Counted from the stretch's first letter, positions 25,434 to 34,459 are shown. The stretch: 64,000 nt of DNA from Pelomonas sp. SE-A7 (GCF_030345705.1 NZ_JAUASW010000001.1:434001-498000), one strand, 5' to 3'. The notes: generated by a model not told the origin, from the sequence alone. Program-made: numbers and translations.

Positions 25434-28258
25434 ACAAGACCTCGACGAATGCTGCCAAGCAGCCCCTATACCGCAAGTCCGCGACGCTGATTGCCAGCGT
25501 GACGGTCGCGACCAGCTTGCTCAGCGGCTGCTTCGGCGAATCGCCCGAGCAGCAGGTGGTCTCGGCCAAGAAGTTGCTCGAAAAGAATGATCCCAAGGCG
25601 GCGATCATCCAGTTGAAGAATGCGCTGCAGCAGAAGAACTCGCTGGCCGAGGCCCGCTTCCTGCTTGGCAAGGCTCTGATGTTGGGTGGCGACGTTCCCG
25701 GTGCTCTGATCGAACTGGCCAAGGCCAAGCAAGGCGGCTATGACAGCGACGAGCTGAAGGCCCTGATGGCCAGGGCCCTGCTGGCCAAGGGCGAGGTCGA
25801 TCGGGTGTTGACCGAGTTCGACCCCAAGACCCTGCAGGACCCGGTCCAGCGCGCCGAATTGTCGGTCGTGCAGGCAGGCGCCCACATGGCCAAGCGTGAC
25901 CTGGAATCGGCGCGTCGCCTGGTCGAGGCAGCGCTGCGCGACGATCCGCGCAGTGCCTCGGCCGGCCTGGCCAAGGCCAGGCTGCTGGTCGCCGAGAAGG
26001 ATTTGCCCGGTGCGTTGCAAGCGCTGGACGACCTGCTGAAGCAGCAGCCCAAGAATGTCCAGGCTTGGCGCTCCAAGGCTGAACTGCTCCAGGTGCAGCC
26101 GGGTGACCATCGCAAGGAGGCCATGGAAGCCTATCGGCAGGCGCTCAACCTGGACGGCAAGGATGTGGCGGCGCATGCAGGCCTGGTCGGCTTGCTGATG
26201 CAGCAGCGCGATGCCGCAGGTGCGGCCAAGCAGCTCGAAGCCATGCAGAAGGTGGCGCCCAACCATCCCCAGACCCGTTACCACGCGGCGATGATTGCGC
26301 TGGAGAAGCGCGACCTCAAGGCGGCGGAGGAGCAGGCTCAGCTGCTGTTGAAGGCCGTGCCGGACAGCCCGCAGGCCTTGCACCTGGCCGGCATGGTCGA
26401 TTTCCAGCTGGGCGCCTACCAGAAGGCCACGACCGAGTTGGGCATGGCCTTGCAGGGCGGCGGCGCCAATCCCGCGGTCCGCATGTTGCTGGCCCAGTCC
26501 CAGCTGCATACGGGCGACCCGGCCAAGGCCTTGCAGACGCTGGAACCGCTGCTGTCTGAATCCAATGGCGTGCCCGAGGCCTTTGCGCTGGCCGCCGAGG
26601 CCTATCAGCAGTCGGGTGACCCGGCCGCGGCACAGGCGCTCTATGCCAAGCTGCTCAAGCTGGACCCCAAGAACGCCCAGGGACGCATTGCCGTGGCCCA
26701 GACGCAGATCGAGCGTGGCAATGTGCAGCAAGGCCTGGACGCCTTGCGTGCGATGGCCAAGGACCAAGCCACTGATGTGAAGGCGGACATGGCGCTGATC
26801 AACGCGCTGTTGCACCGCAAGGAATTCGGTCCGGCACTGCAGGCCATCGACCAACTCGAGCGCAAGCAGCCAGGCAAGCCGCTGCCGCTGATGCTGCGTG
26901 GGCGTGTCGAGGCGGCCAGTGGCCATCCCGACAAGGCCAAGCTGGCCTATGAGCAGGCGCTCAAGCTGGACCCGGCCAATCTTCCGGCGGCCACGGCGCT
27001 GGCCGGGTTCGATCTGCTGGAGAAGAAGCGCGAGGACGCGCTCAAGCGCTTCGAGGGGGTGGCCAAGGCCAACCCTTCGTCGGTCGACGCCAGGTTGGCG
27101 GTCATCGGCCTGCGCATGCAGAACGGTGGCACGCGCGACAAGCAGATCGCTGACCTGGAAGCCCTGGTCAAGGAGTTTCCGAAAGAGGCCGCGCCCTTGC
27201 TGGCTCAGGGGGCGACCCTGGTGGAAGCAGGGCGGGCGGGCGATGCGATTGCCGTCGCCCAGAAGGGGCGCCAGACCTTTCCGGGCAATGCGTCCTTCCT
27301 GGATCTGCTCGGCCGCGCTCAGGTGGCCAACAAGGACTTGAACCAGGCGGTGAGCGCATTTGCCGAACATGCTCGCATGCAACCTCAGTCGCCGGTGCCG
27401 CTGTTGCGCCAAGCGGAGGTGCAAGTGCGGCTCAAGGACAACCCGGGTGCCATTTCGCTGCTGCGCAAGGCCTTGGCGCTGAAGGCCGACTACCTGCCGG
27501 CCAAGACGCTGCTGGCATCCTTGCTCACCTCCGCCGGTCAGTCGGCCGAGGCGCGCCAGATCGCCAAGAGCCTGCAGCAACAGCCGCAGACCGAGGTCGT
27601 CGGCTTGACCCTGGCCGGAGACGTCGAGACCGCTGCCCGCAACTTTGCCGCCGCCGCTGACGCCTACAAGGCGGGCCTGGCCAAGCAGGAGTCCAGTGAG
27701 TTGGCGGCCAAGCTCTATCACAGCTACCGCCTGCTCGGCAGGGACAAGGAAGCTCAGGCCCTGGAGTCGAGCTGGCTTGCCAAGCATCCCAGCGACGCCG
27801 GCTTCCTGTCGGTCGTGGCTGAACGGGCGATGACCACCGGCGACCTCAAGCAGGCTGCAGCCCTTTACCGCAAGGTGCTGGAGTCGCAGCCGGGCAGCCT
27901 GCTGGCGCTCAACAACCTGGTCTGGGTGATGGATCGCCTCAAGGATCCGGAGACCAAGGCTCAGGCTGACAAGCTGCTGGCTCTGGCGCCCAACGCGCCG
28001 GCCGTGCTGGACACCGTGGCCGGCGTCTATGCCGGTGGCGGGCAGAAGGACAAGGCGCTCGAGCTCCAGCGAAAGGCCGTTGCCCTGGCGCCTGACCTGC
28101 ATCTGCATCGCCTGCATCTGGCTCAGTTCCTACTCGCTGGCGGCAAGAAGGACGAAGCTCGTCGCGAGCTGAGTCAGCTGGCGGACCTGGGCAAGGATTT
28201 CGCCCAGCAAGCCGAGGTCCAGCGCCTGCTGGAGCAAGTGGGCGGCAAGTCTCGCTGA
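25430..28258 (+). CDS. prsT: XrtA/PEP-CTERM system TPR-repeat lipoprotein PrsT
   Basis: A 942-residue lipoprotein. The N-terminal signal ends in the lipobox LLSGC (C34), and the remainder is a long run of tetratricopeptide repeats, seen as recurring NP, LDPAN and ALxLxP spacings. It should be anchored in a membrane facing the periplasm and act as a protein scaffold. PrsT-type proteins accompany PrsK/PrsR in exosortase A loci, with no proven biochemical role that I know of. ATG 25430 overlaps the prsR stop (ATGA). A second, related gene lies at 30612-33380. Confidence 0.92.
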   Translation: MNKTSTNAAKQPLYRKSATLIASVTVATSLLSGCFGESPEQQVVSAKKLLEKNDPKAAIIQLKNALQQKNSLAEARFLLGKALMLGGDVPGALIELAKAKQGGYDSDELKALMARALLAKGEVDRVLTEFDPKTLQDPVQRAELSVVQAGAHMAKRDLESARRLVEAALRDDPRSASAGLAKARLLVAEKDLPGALQALDDLLKQQPKNVQAWRSKAELLQVQPGDHRKEAMEAYRQALNLDGKDVAAHAGLVGLLMQQRDAAGAAKQLEAMQKVAPNHPQTRYHAAMIALEKRDLKAAEEQAQLLLKAVPDSPQALHLAGMVDFQLGAYQKATTELGMALQGGGANPAVRMLLAQSQLHTGDPAKALQTLEPLLSESNGVPEAFALAAEAYQQSGDPAAAQALYAKLLKLDPKNAQGRIAVAQTQIERGNVQQGLDALRAMAKDQATDVKADMALINALLHRKEFGPALQAIDQLERKQPGKPLPLMLRGRVEAASGHPDKAKLAYEQALKLDPANLPAATALAGFDLLEKKREDALKRFEGVAKANPSSVDARLAVIGLRMQNGGTRDKQIADLEALVKEFPKEAAPLLAQGATLVEAGRAGDAIAVAQKGRQTFPGNASFLDLLGRAQVANKDLNQAVSAFAEHARMQPQSPVPLLRQAEVQVRLKDNPGAISLLRKALALKADYLPAKTLLASLLTSAGQSAEARQIAKSLQQQPQTEVVGLTLAGDVETAARNFAAAADAYKAGLAKQESSELAAKLYHSYRLLGRDKEAQALESSWLAKHPSDAGFLSVVAERAMTTGDLKQAAALYRKVLESQPGSLLALNNLVWVMDRLKDPETKAQADKLLALAPNAPAVLDTVAGVYAGGGQKDKALELQRKAVALAPDLHLHRLHLAQFLLAGGKKDEARRELSQLADLGKDFAQQAEVQRLLEQVGGKSR

Positions 28259-28379
28259 ACCGGCGATGGCCGTCGGTCGGCGGCCGTCACTCGTTTCTCC
28301 TGCATTCGGGCTTTGCTTGCCCGGGAGGCTCTGTTAGCCTCGTGAAGGTCTTGATGGTCGGGGCCAGGTCCAGCAGTTC

Positions 28380-29672
28380 ATGAGCAAAATCCAGCGATCC
28401 GGTGCACGCAAGCGCCTCCACGTGCTGCTGCGCCGCTTGTTCTCTGTGCTGCCGCGCAGGCTCAGGTTCGGCCTGATCCGGAACATGGTGTCGTGCGACC
28501 CCAAGCCCGATCCGCGGCTGGAATTCAAGATTGCCGAAACCCAGGAGGAACTGGAAGCCTGCTTCCGCATCCTCCACGACGCCTACGTCGGGGCAGGTTT
28601 CATGCAGCCTGATCCTTCGGGCATGCGGGTGACGGTCTATCACGCGCTGCCCACCACGACCACGCTGTGCGCCAAGTTCGACGGCCAGGTCGTTGGCACC
28701 ATCTCCATCATCCGCGAGGGTGTATTCGGTTTTCCGCTGCAGGCGATCTTTGACCTGGAGCCTGTGCGCGCGCGCGGTGGCCAGATCGCCGAGATCTCAG
28801 CGCTGGCCGTGGCTCCCACGTTCCGCAAGACCGGCGGTGCGGTGTTGTTCCCGATGATGAAGTACATGCACGAGTACTGCCATCGGTACTTCGATACGCG
28901 CCACCTGGTGATCGCGGTCAACCCGGATCGCATCGAGCTCTACGAGGCCCTGCTGAGCTTCGAGCGCCTGACCGAGGTGCATGTGGAGAACTACGACTTT
29001 GCCAACGGTGCGCCGGCCGTCGGCGCCTCGCTGGACCTGGACCGGGCACCGCAGCTGTTCAGGAGCAGCTATGGCAAGCGCAAGGCCAGCAAGAACCTGC
29101 ACCACTTCTTCTTTGAAGTGACCATGTCCAATTTCCGCTGGCCGCAGCGGCGGTACCACACCACCAACGATCCGGTGATGACGCCGCAGTTGCTGGATCA
29201 TTTCTTCAGCAAGGCCAGCAACGTCTTCGAGCGCATGGACAACCGCAAGAAGGCCTTGCTGTGGTCCATCTACGACCAACCCGAGTACCGGGCCGTGCTG
29301 CCCCTGCTGGGCGGTGTGGCCGACCCTGACCACCATCCGCTTCGCCGGCATCGCCGGTTCTCGATGCGTTGCCCCGGCAAGGTCGTCCTGATGAACGGGG
29401 CCGGGCCGCACGACTATTTCCTGGACGTGATCGAGATTTCCTTCGCTGGCTTCCAGGCCGAATGCGATTCGGAGCTGCCCTTGCAGACCGAGGGCGATGC
29501 CACGATCGAGCTGGGAGATGCGACCACCTCGATGCTGCGTGCCAAGGCCGTACGCCGCAAGCAGACCGACACCGGAGTCTTCTACGGCTTTGCCTTCGAC
29601 GAATCGGACAAGAACTGGCGCGACTGCATTGCCGCACTGGAGATGGGTCAGACCTACCAGGATCTGGGCTGA
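28380..29672 (+). CDS. FeeM-like N-acyltransferase fused to a C-terminal PilZ domain
   Basis: A 430-residue two-part protein. Residues about 45-230 resemble the N-acyl amino acid synthase FeeM/acyl-homoserine-lactone synthase fold, with ISIIREGVFGFPLQAIFDL, GGQIAEISALAVAPTFR and HLVIAVNPDRIELYEALL. Residues about 318-415 look like PilZ: R322-xxx-R326 in RRHRR, E352-I-S354-xx-G357 in VIEISFAG (normally DxSxxG), and YGFAF at the end. The expected activity is transfer of an acyl chain from acyl-ACP to an amino acid, tuned by c-di-GMP; no signal peptide is present. The C-terminal assignment is my reading, not proven. It stops one base into the next start (TGATG). Confidence 0.72.
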   Translation: MSKIQRSGARKRLHVLLRRLFSVLPRRLRFGLIRNMVSCDPKPDPRLEFKIAETQEELEACFRILHDAYVGAGFMQPDPSGMRVTVYHALPTTTTLCAKFDGQVVGTISIIREGVFGFPLQAIFDLEPVRARGGQIAEISALAVAPTFRKTGGAVLFPMMKYMHEYCHRYFDTRHLVIAVNPDRIELYEALLSFERLTEVHVENYDFANGAPAVGASLDLDRAPQLFRSSYGKRKASKNLHHFFFEVTMSNFRWPQRRYHTTNDPVMTPQLLDHFFSKASNVFERMDNRKKALLWSIYDQPEYRAVLPLLGGVADPDHHPLRRHRRFSMRCPGKVVLMNGAGPHDYFLDVIEISFAGFQAECDSELPLQTEGDATIELGDATTSMLRAKAVRRKQTDTGVFYGFAFDESDKNWRDCIAALEMGQTYQDLG

Positions 29673-30451
29673 TGCGCCGGCGCGATCTGCTGGCGCTGTC
29701 GCTTGCCGTCCCTGTCTTGGCCAGTGCGCAGTCAAGTCGCGAGGCACTGATCGAGCGGGCTTCGTCGGCGGTGTTGCCGGTGGGCACTTTCGCCGCTACT
29801 GACAGCCCTCGCTTCCAGTTCCGCGGGACCGGCTTTGCCATCGGCGACGGTCGCCAGGTCGTCACCAACGTGCATGTGCTGCCTCCATCGCTGGAGGCGG
29901 GGCGACGCATGGCGGTGCTGGTCCGCGAGCCGGCCGGCGAAGGGCGGATCCGCGTGCTGGAACTGCAGACCATGGACCGCGCGCGCGACCTGGCGGTGCT
30001 GCGCCTGCTCGATGGCCCGTCGCTGGAGAACCGGCTGTCGCTGGCCAGTGCGCGCGAGCCGCGTGCGGGGCAGGAAGTGTTGCTGATGGGCTACCCGCTG
30101 GCGGGTGCACTTGGCTACTCGCTGGTGACCCATCGCGGCATGATCTCCGCCCGCACCCGCATGGCCATTCCCGCGGCCAGTGGACGGGGGCTCAGCAGCA
30201 GTGCCGTGGCAGCCCTGCGCGGCGAAGCCATCGACCTGCTGCAGCTCGATGCCGTGGCCTATCCGGGCAATAGCGGCGGCCCGCTGCTCGATGCCCAGAG
30301 CGGCGAGGTGATAGGCATAGTCAACATGGTGCTCGTCAAGGCCGGCCATGAGTCGGCGTTGAGCCAACCCTCGGGTATCTCCTATGCGATTCCCGTAGCG
30401 GCTCTGCAGGCGTTGCTGAACACCGCCCCCGATGCCAAGGGCAATCCATGA
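29672..30451 (+). CDS. Trypsin-like (S1C) serine protease with possible Tat signal
   Basis: A 259-residue exported protease. The signal peptide opens MRRRDLLALSLAVPVLASA, with a twin-arginine resembling the Tat motif. The catalytic triad is complete: H68 in TNVHVL, D106 in RDLAVL and S201 in GNSGGP. It is shorter than DegP, with no PDZ domain. In this cluster it may cut PEP-CTERM proteins or other surface proteins; that is inference. It overlaps the acyltransferase-PilZ gene by one base, a strong sign of co-expression. The frame is open upstream to 29369, but there only as antisense-like read-through, so ATG 29672 is used. Confidence 0.82.
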   Translation: MRRRDLLALSLAVPVLASAQSSREALIERASSAVLPVGTFAATDSPRFQFRGTGFAIGDGRQVVTNVHVLPPSLEAGRRMAVLVREPAGEGRIRVLELQTMDRARDLAVLRLLDGPSLENRLSLASAREPRAGQEVLLMGYPLAGALGYSLVTHRGMISARTRMAIPAASGRGLSSSAVAALRGEAIDLLQLDAVAYPGNSGGPLLDAQSGEVIGIVNMVLVKAGHESALSQPSGISYAIPVAALQALLNTAPDAKGNP

Positions 30452-30611
30452 CAATGCCGCGCGAGACCCGGCGTGTCTCCGAAGTGCAACCAGGGCCGTG
30501 CAGACCGGAGGCATCGAGCAGTAATGCCGATGCAGGGCTGCAATACCGACCTATGGTGGCGGATTCGGCCGACCGGCCATGCGGCAGCCAGACAAATCAC
30601 AGGACGCGCAG

Positions 30612-33380
30612 ATGAAGTTCCTCAGGTTCAAGCCCGCCTACGCAGCAGTTCTCACCCTGGCTCTGGCCGGGTGCTTGGGCGATTCGCCGGACACGCTGGT
30701 GGCCAATGCCAAGACCGCCATTGCAAGTCGCGATACCAGGACCGCCTTTGTCCAGCTCAAGAGCGCACTGCAGAAGGACGGCACGCACGCGGAAGCTAGG
30801 TATCTTCTGGGGCGCCTGTTGGCCGATTCGGGTGACGCCAAGGGCGCGCTGATCGAGTTGCAGAAGGCCTACGACCTCGCATACGACCCCGAGCAGGTTG
30901 TGCCCGCCCTGGCCCATGCGGTCTACCTCAATGGCGATGCCGCCAAGGTGATCGCCACTTATTCCGAGCGCAAGCTCGTGACCAAGCCGGCCATTGCTGC
31001 GCTGAAGACCACAGTGGCGTTGGCCCACGTGGCACAGGACAAGCCGGACGCGGCCATGGAATTGGTCAATGCAGCCCTGGCGGCCAATCCGCGACAGGTC
31101 GACGCGCTGATGCTGAAGGCGCGCCTGCTGGGCGCACAGAAGAAGCTCGACGAGGCCTTCGCCCTGTTGGTCATTGCTGCCGACGCAGGTCCTCAGGTCG
31201 CCGAGGTTCGCAAGCTGCAGGGTGACCTGTGGATGGCCAAGGGACCTGACCTGGCCGCGGCGCAGGCGGCCTATGCGGAGTCCGTAAAGGTCGATCCCAA
31301 GTATGTACCTGGCTATGTGGCGCAGATCTGGCTCGCCCTCGGCAAGAAAGACATCCCGGCGGCCGAGGCGCTGGTTGCCGGGCTGAACAAGGTGGCGTCC
31401 CGGCATCCGACCTCGCGCTACCTGACCGCCCTCTTGGCCCTGGACAAGGGTGACCTGAAGAAGGCCAACGAGTCGGTCCAGCAACTGCTCAAGTTGGCGC
31501 CTGACAATCCGCCGGCCCTGATACTCGGCGGCTCGGTCGATCTGCGCCTTGGCAAGCTGGTGTCGGCCGAGGCGGCGTTCGGCAAGGCGACCGCGCTGTC
31601 TGGCGACAATCCTCGGCCGCGCCTGATGCTCGCGCGCACCCAGTTGCGCATGGGGGAGGGCGCCAAGGCGGCCAAGACGCTGCAACCGTTGACCTCGGTC
31701 GAACCTCCCAACGCCGAAGCCATCTCCTTGCTCGCCGAGGCCGAGCTCTTGCAGGGCAATGCCGGCAAGGCCGAGACCCTTTTTGCGAAGGCCAAGGCCA
31801 TCGACCCCAATGATTCGCGAGTGAAGGCCGGCCTGGCCGTCGCGCTGATGGACAAGGGGCAGGTCGAGAAGGGGATGGAGGAGCTGCGTGCAGCGGCGGC
31901 CAACGATCCTCAGCCACTGGCCGATCTCACCCTGATCGCCGCGCATCTGCGCCGCAAGGATTTGGCGGCTGCATCCAAGGCCCTCGAGGGCCTGGAGCGC
32001 AAGCAGCCGAAGCTGGCGTTGGCCGCGATGCTGCGCGGACAGATCGAACTCCAGTCCGGCAACCTGGCCAAGGCCAGAGCTGCGTTTGAGAAGGCGGTGA
32101 CGCTGGAGCCTGGCAATGCGCAGGCACAACTGCACCTGACCAATCTGGATGTGGCCGAGGGCAAGGCGGACGCGGCGGTCGACCGCATCAAGAAGGTGAT
32201 CGCCGCTGATCCGGCTGACGGGCGGGCCCGGCTGGCCCTGATCTCGATCCGCCGCCTGGCCGGCGCGTCGCAGGCCGAACTGCTGGAACTGCTTGAGCAA
32301 TCGATCAAGGCAGTGCCGACCAATGCCGAACTTCGCCTGGCCCAGATCCAGGAACTGGTGGCCAAGCGAGACTACAAGCTGGCATTCGAGGCCGCACAGC
32401 AGGGCGTTGCTGCCTTGCCTGACAGCCTGGAGATGCTGACGGCCCTGGGCCGCACGCAGGCGCTGACCGGGGACCTGAATCAGGCCATTGCAAGCTTTGG
32501 CCGCCTGGCCCTGAGTGCGCCCAAGTCGCCCTTGCCCCATCTGGAAATGGCGCAGTTGCAGCTGAACAAGGGTGATCGGGCCGCTGCCATCCAGTCCTAC
32601 AAGAAGGCAGTGGCAATCGATCCCAGGAACGTCCAGGCCCAGAGTCAGCTCATTGCCATGGCCGACGACGACGGGCGTTTCGGCGAGGCCTTGGTCATTG
32701 CCAGGAACGTGCAAGCCCAGTACCCCGGCGAAGCCATCGGCCATGTGTTCGAGGGCGACCTGCTGATGCACCAGAAGAATTGGACGGGTGCTGTCAAGGT
32801 CTTGCAGATGGCCCTGGCGAAGACACCGGGTTCGGCCGTCAGCATCAAGCTCCATACGGCGCTCCTCGGCGCAGGGCAGGGGGCTGAGGCCGACCGGCAT
32901 GCGAGGGAATGGCTTTCGCGCAATCCGAAAGACGTGCCATTCATCCAGCATCTGGGGGACACCCTTGTGCGGCGAAACGAACTGGGTCAGGCCCAGCAGA
33001 TGTATGAAAAGGCGCTGGGCGTCCGGACCGACCTCCCGGTTGTGCTGAACAACCTGGCCTGGGTGCTGGCCCGCCAGGGCAAGCCAGAGGCACTCGATAC
33101 CATCCGCCGCGCCCTCAAGCTGGCGCCGAACCAGCCCACGCTGCTGGACACGCAGGCCGAAATCCTGGCCGGACGGGGCGACCTGACCGGGGCCATCGCA
33201 TCGGAACTGGCCGCCGTCGATGCGGAGCCCACGGCCCATCCATTCCGGATGAAGCTGGCCCAGTATTACGTGGCCGCCAAACAGCCCGTGGAGGCACGCA
33301 AGCACCTTGACGTGCTGGCCAAGCTGGGCCCCGCCTTCCCGCAGCAGGACAAGGTGAAGGAACTGCGCGCCAAGCTCTGA
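30612..33380 (+). CDS. Second PrsT-like TPR-repeat lipoprotein
   Basis: A 922-residue lipoprotein with lipobox LALAGC (C21) and long tetratricopeptide repeat arrays, similar in length and N-terminal layout to PrsT at 25430-28258 (both have GC-FGES/GC-LGDS followed by a VSAKKLL or VANAKTA helix). This is a divergent paralogue, not a recent copy. Most exosortase A loci have a single prsT. It follows the protease by 160 bases, a gap without a clear terminator. I use ATG 30612, at the signal-peptide start, rather than the frame opening at 30579. Confidence 0.85.
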   Translation: MKFLRFKPAYAAVLTLALAGCLGDSPDTLVANAKTAIASRDTRTAFVQLKSALQKDGTHAEARYLLGRLLADSGDAKGALIELQKAYDLAYDPEQVVPALAHAVYLNGDAAKVIATYSERKLVTKPAIAALKTTVALAHVAQDKPDAAMELVNAALAANPRQVDALMLKARLLGAQKKLDEAFALLVIAADAGPQVAEVRKLQGDLWMAKGPDLAAAQAAYAESVKVDPKYVPGYVAQIWLALGKKDIPAAEALVAGLNKVASRHPTSRYLTALLALDKGDLKKANESVQQLLKLAPDNPPALILGGSVDLRLGKLVSAEAAFGKATALSGDNPRPRLMLARTQLRMGEGAKAAKTLQPLTSVEPPNAEAISLLAEAELLQGNAGKAETLFAKAKAIDPNDSRVKAGLAVALMDKGQVEKGMEELRAAAANDPQPLADLTLIAAHLRRKDLAAASKALEGLERKQPKLALAAMLRGQIELQSGNLAKARAAFEKAVTLEPGNAQAQLHLTNLDVAEGKADAAVDRIKKVIAADPADGRARLALISIRRLAGASQAELLELLEQSIKAVPTNAELRLAQIQELVAKRDYKLAFEAAQQGVAALPDSLEMLTALGRTQALTGDLNQAIASFGRLALSAPKSPLPHLEMAQLQLNKGDRAAAIQSYKKAVAIDPRNVQAQSQLIAMADDDGRFGEALVIARNVQAQYPGEAIGHVFEGDLLMHQKNWTGAVKVLQMALAKTPGSAVSIKLHTALLGAGQGAEADRHAREWLSRNPKDVPFIQHLGDTLVRRNELGQAQQMYEKALGVRTDLPVVLNNLAWVLARQGKPEALDTIRRALKLAPNQPTLLDTQAEILAGRGDLTGAIASELAAVDAEPTAHPFRMKLAQYYVAAKQPVEARKHLDVLAKLGPAFPQQDKVKELRAKL

Positions 33381-33461
33381 TGTCGAGCTTTGTCAACGGC
33401 CTGCACGGAATCGCCGCGCAGACCGCTTGAGCGAGTTATCGTCCGGGACTGCCGTCGCATT

Positions 33462-33467
33462 CAAGGA
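33462..33467 (+). promoter_or_regulatory. Shine-Dalgarno deciding the thiF-like start
   Basis: AAGGAG lies seven bases before ATG 33475. It argues against the TTG at 33427 that opens the longer frame, so the shorter protein is the probable product. Confidence 0.7.
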
Positions 33468-33474
33468 GTCGCTC

Positions 33475-34362
33475 ATGCCGGACATCGGGGTCTTTGACTA
33501 CAACCTCGCCTTCTCCCGGAACATTGGATGGGTGACCGAGGCCGAGCAGGCACAGTTGAAGAATTGCCGGGTCGCCATCGGTGGCCTGGGTGGCGTGGGC
33601 GGTGCCCACGCGCTGACGCTGGCGCGGCTGGGCGTCGGCCGGTTCACGATTTCGGACCTCGATACCTTCGACTGGCCCAACATGAACCGCCAGGCCGGCG
33701 CATTTGCATCGACGATTGGCCAGCCCAAGCTGGACACCACGGCAGAGATGTTGGCCGACATCAATCCGGAAGTGCAACTGCACCTGATGCCCGGCGGCAT
33801 CAACGAGGCCAACATCGACGAGTTCCTGAGTGGTGCCAACCTCTACGTGGACAGCCTCGACATCTTCGCGCTGGAACTGCGCCGCAAGGTGTTTGCACGC
33901 TGTCGTGAGCTGGGGATTCCTGCAGTGACAGCCGCCCCCATGGGCATGGGGACGGCCTTTCTGGCCTTCAGCCCTACCGGCATGAGTTTCGAAGAGTATT
34001 TCGCGCTCGATGGCTATGGATTCGAGGACAAGGTCCTGAAATTCATCGTCGGAGTTTCGCCGTCGATGTCGCAAAGGCATTACTTGGTCGATCGCAGTTC
34101 AGTCGACCTGTTCAAGAAAAAGGTCCCGTCGACCGCAGTCGGTATTGAAATGGCGGCCGGCGTTGCCTGCGCCAATGGGATCAAGCTGATGCTCAAGCGA
34201 GGCGATGTGGTAGTGGCGCCGCGGGGCCTGCACTTTGACGCCTACCGCAATTCACTGGTCAAGACCTGGCGTCCATTCGGCAACCGCAATCCGCTCCAGC
34301 GCTTCATGTTCTGGTACATCCGCCGCATGCTGGACCGGGCCCGGGCACAGGCCAAGGGCTGA
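33475..34362 (+). CDS. ThiF/E1-like adenylyltransferase
   Basis: A 295-residue Rossmann-fold enzyme of the ThiF/MoeB/E1 superfamily. The ATP-binding GGLGGVGG (residues 36-43) and the DLDTFDWPNMNRQ segment (D61-Q73, with the conserved R72) are intact, as is K85. The zinc-binding CxxC pairs of ThiF and MoeB are absent. It should adenylate a carboxylate, perhaps the C-terminus of a small protein or an amino acid derivative. I see no ubiquitin-like partner in the window. It follows the second PrsT-like gene by 94 bases and precedes the PEP-CTERM gene. The link to the FeeM-like gene three genes upstream is suggestive; its function here is unknown. Confidence 0.78.
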   Translation: MPDIGVFDYNLAFSRNIGWVTEAEQAQLKNCRVAIGGLGGVGGAHALTLARLGVGRFTISDLDTFDWPNMNRQAGAFASTIGQPKLDTTAEMLADINPEVQLHLMPGGINEANIDEFLSGANLYVDSLDIFALELRRKVFARCRELGIPAVTAAPMGMGTAFLAFSPTGMSFEEYFALDGYGFEDKVLKFIVGVSPSMSQRHYLVDRSSVDLFKKKVPSTAVGIEMAAGVACANGIKLMLKRGDVVVAPRGLHFDAYRNSLVKTWRPFGNRNPLQRFMFWYIRRMLDRARAQAKG

Positions 34363-34394
34363 CAGGCCCCCCGGAACCTTGTCGGGAGCTTTTA

Positions 34395-34428
34395 CAGTCG
34401 CTGATGCCAGGGCCTGAGGTTGCGACTG
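34395..34428. promoter_or_regulatory. Inverted repeat upstream of the sigma-54 promoter, candidate PrsR site
   Basis: A perfect 7-bp inverted repeat: CAGTCGC at 34395-34401 and GCGACTG at 34422-34428, with 20 bases between. The centre is about 50 bases upstream of the -24 element. This is close for an enhancer site but feasible. I did not find the same arms in other non-coding gaps of the window. Confidence 0.4.
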
Positions 34429-34459
34429 AATCCGTTGTGAATCAACAAGTTAACAAACC

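Noticed and set aside
28301..28323. CGGGC-N7-GCCCG hairpin after prsT as a terminator
   Set aside because: No T run follows and the next gene is in the same direction; it may be a chance repeat.
34369..34393. Weak hairpin with TTTT after the ThiF-like gene
   Set aside because: The stem has several mismatches, so I did not list it as a terminator.
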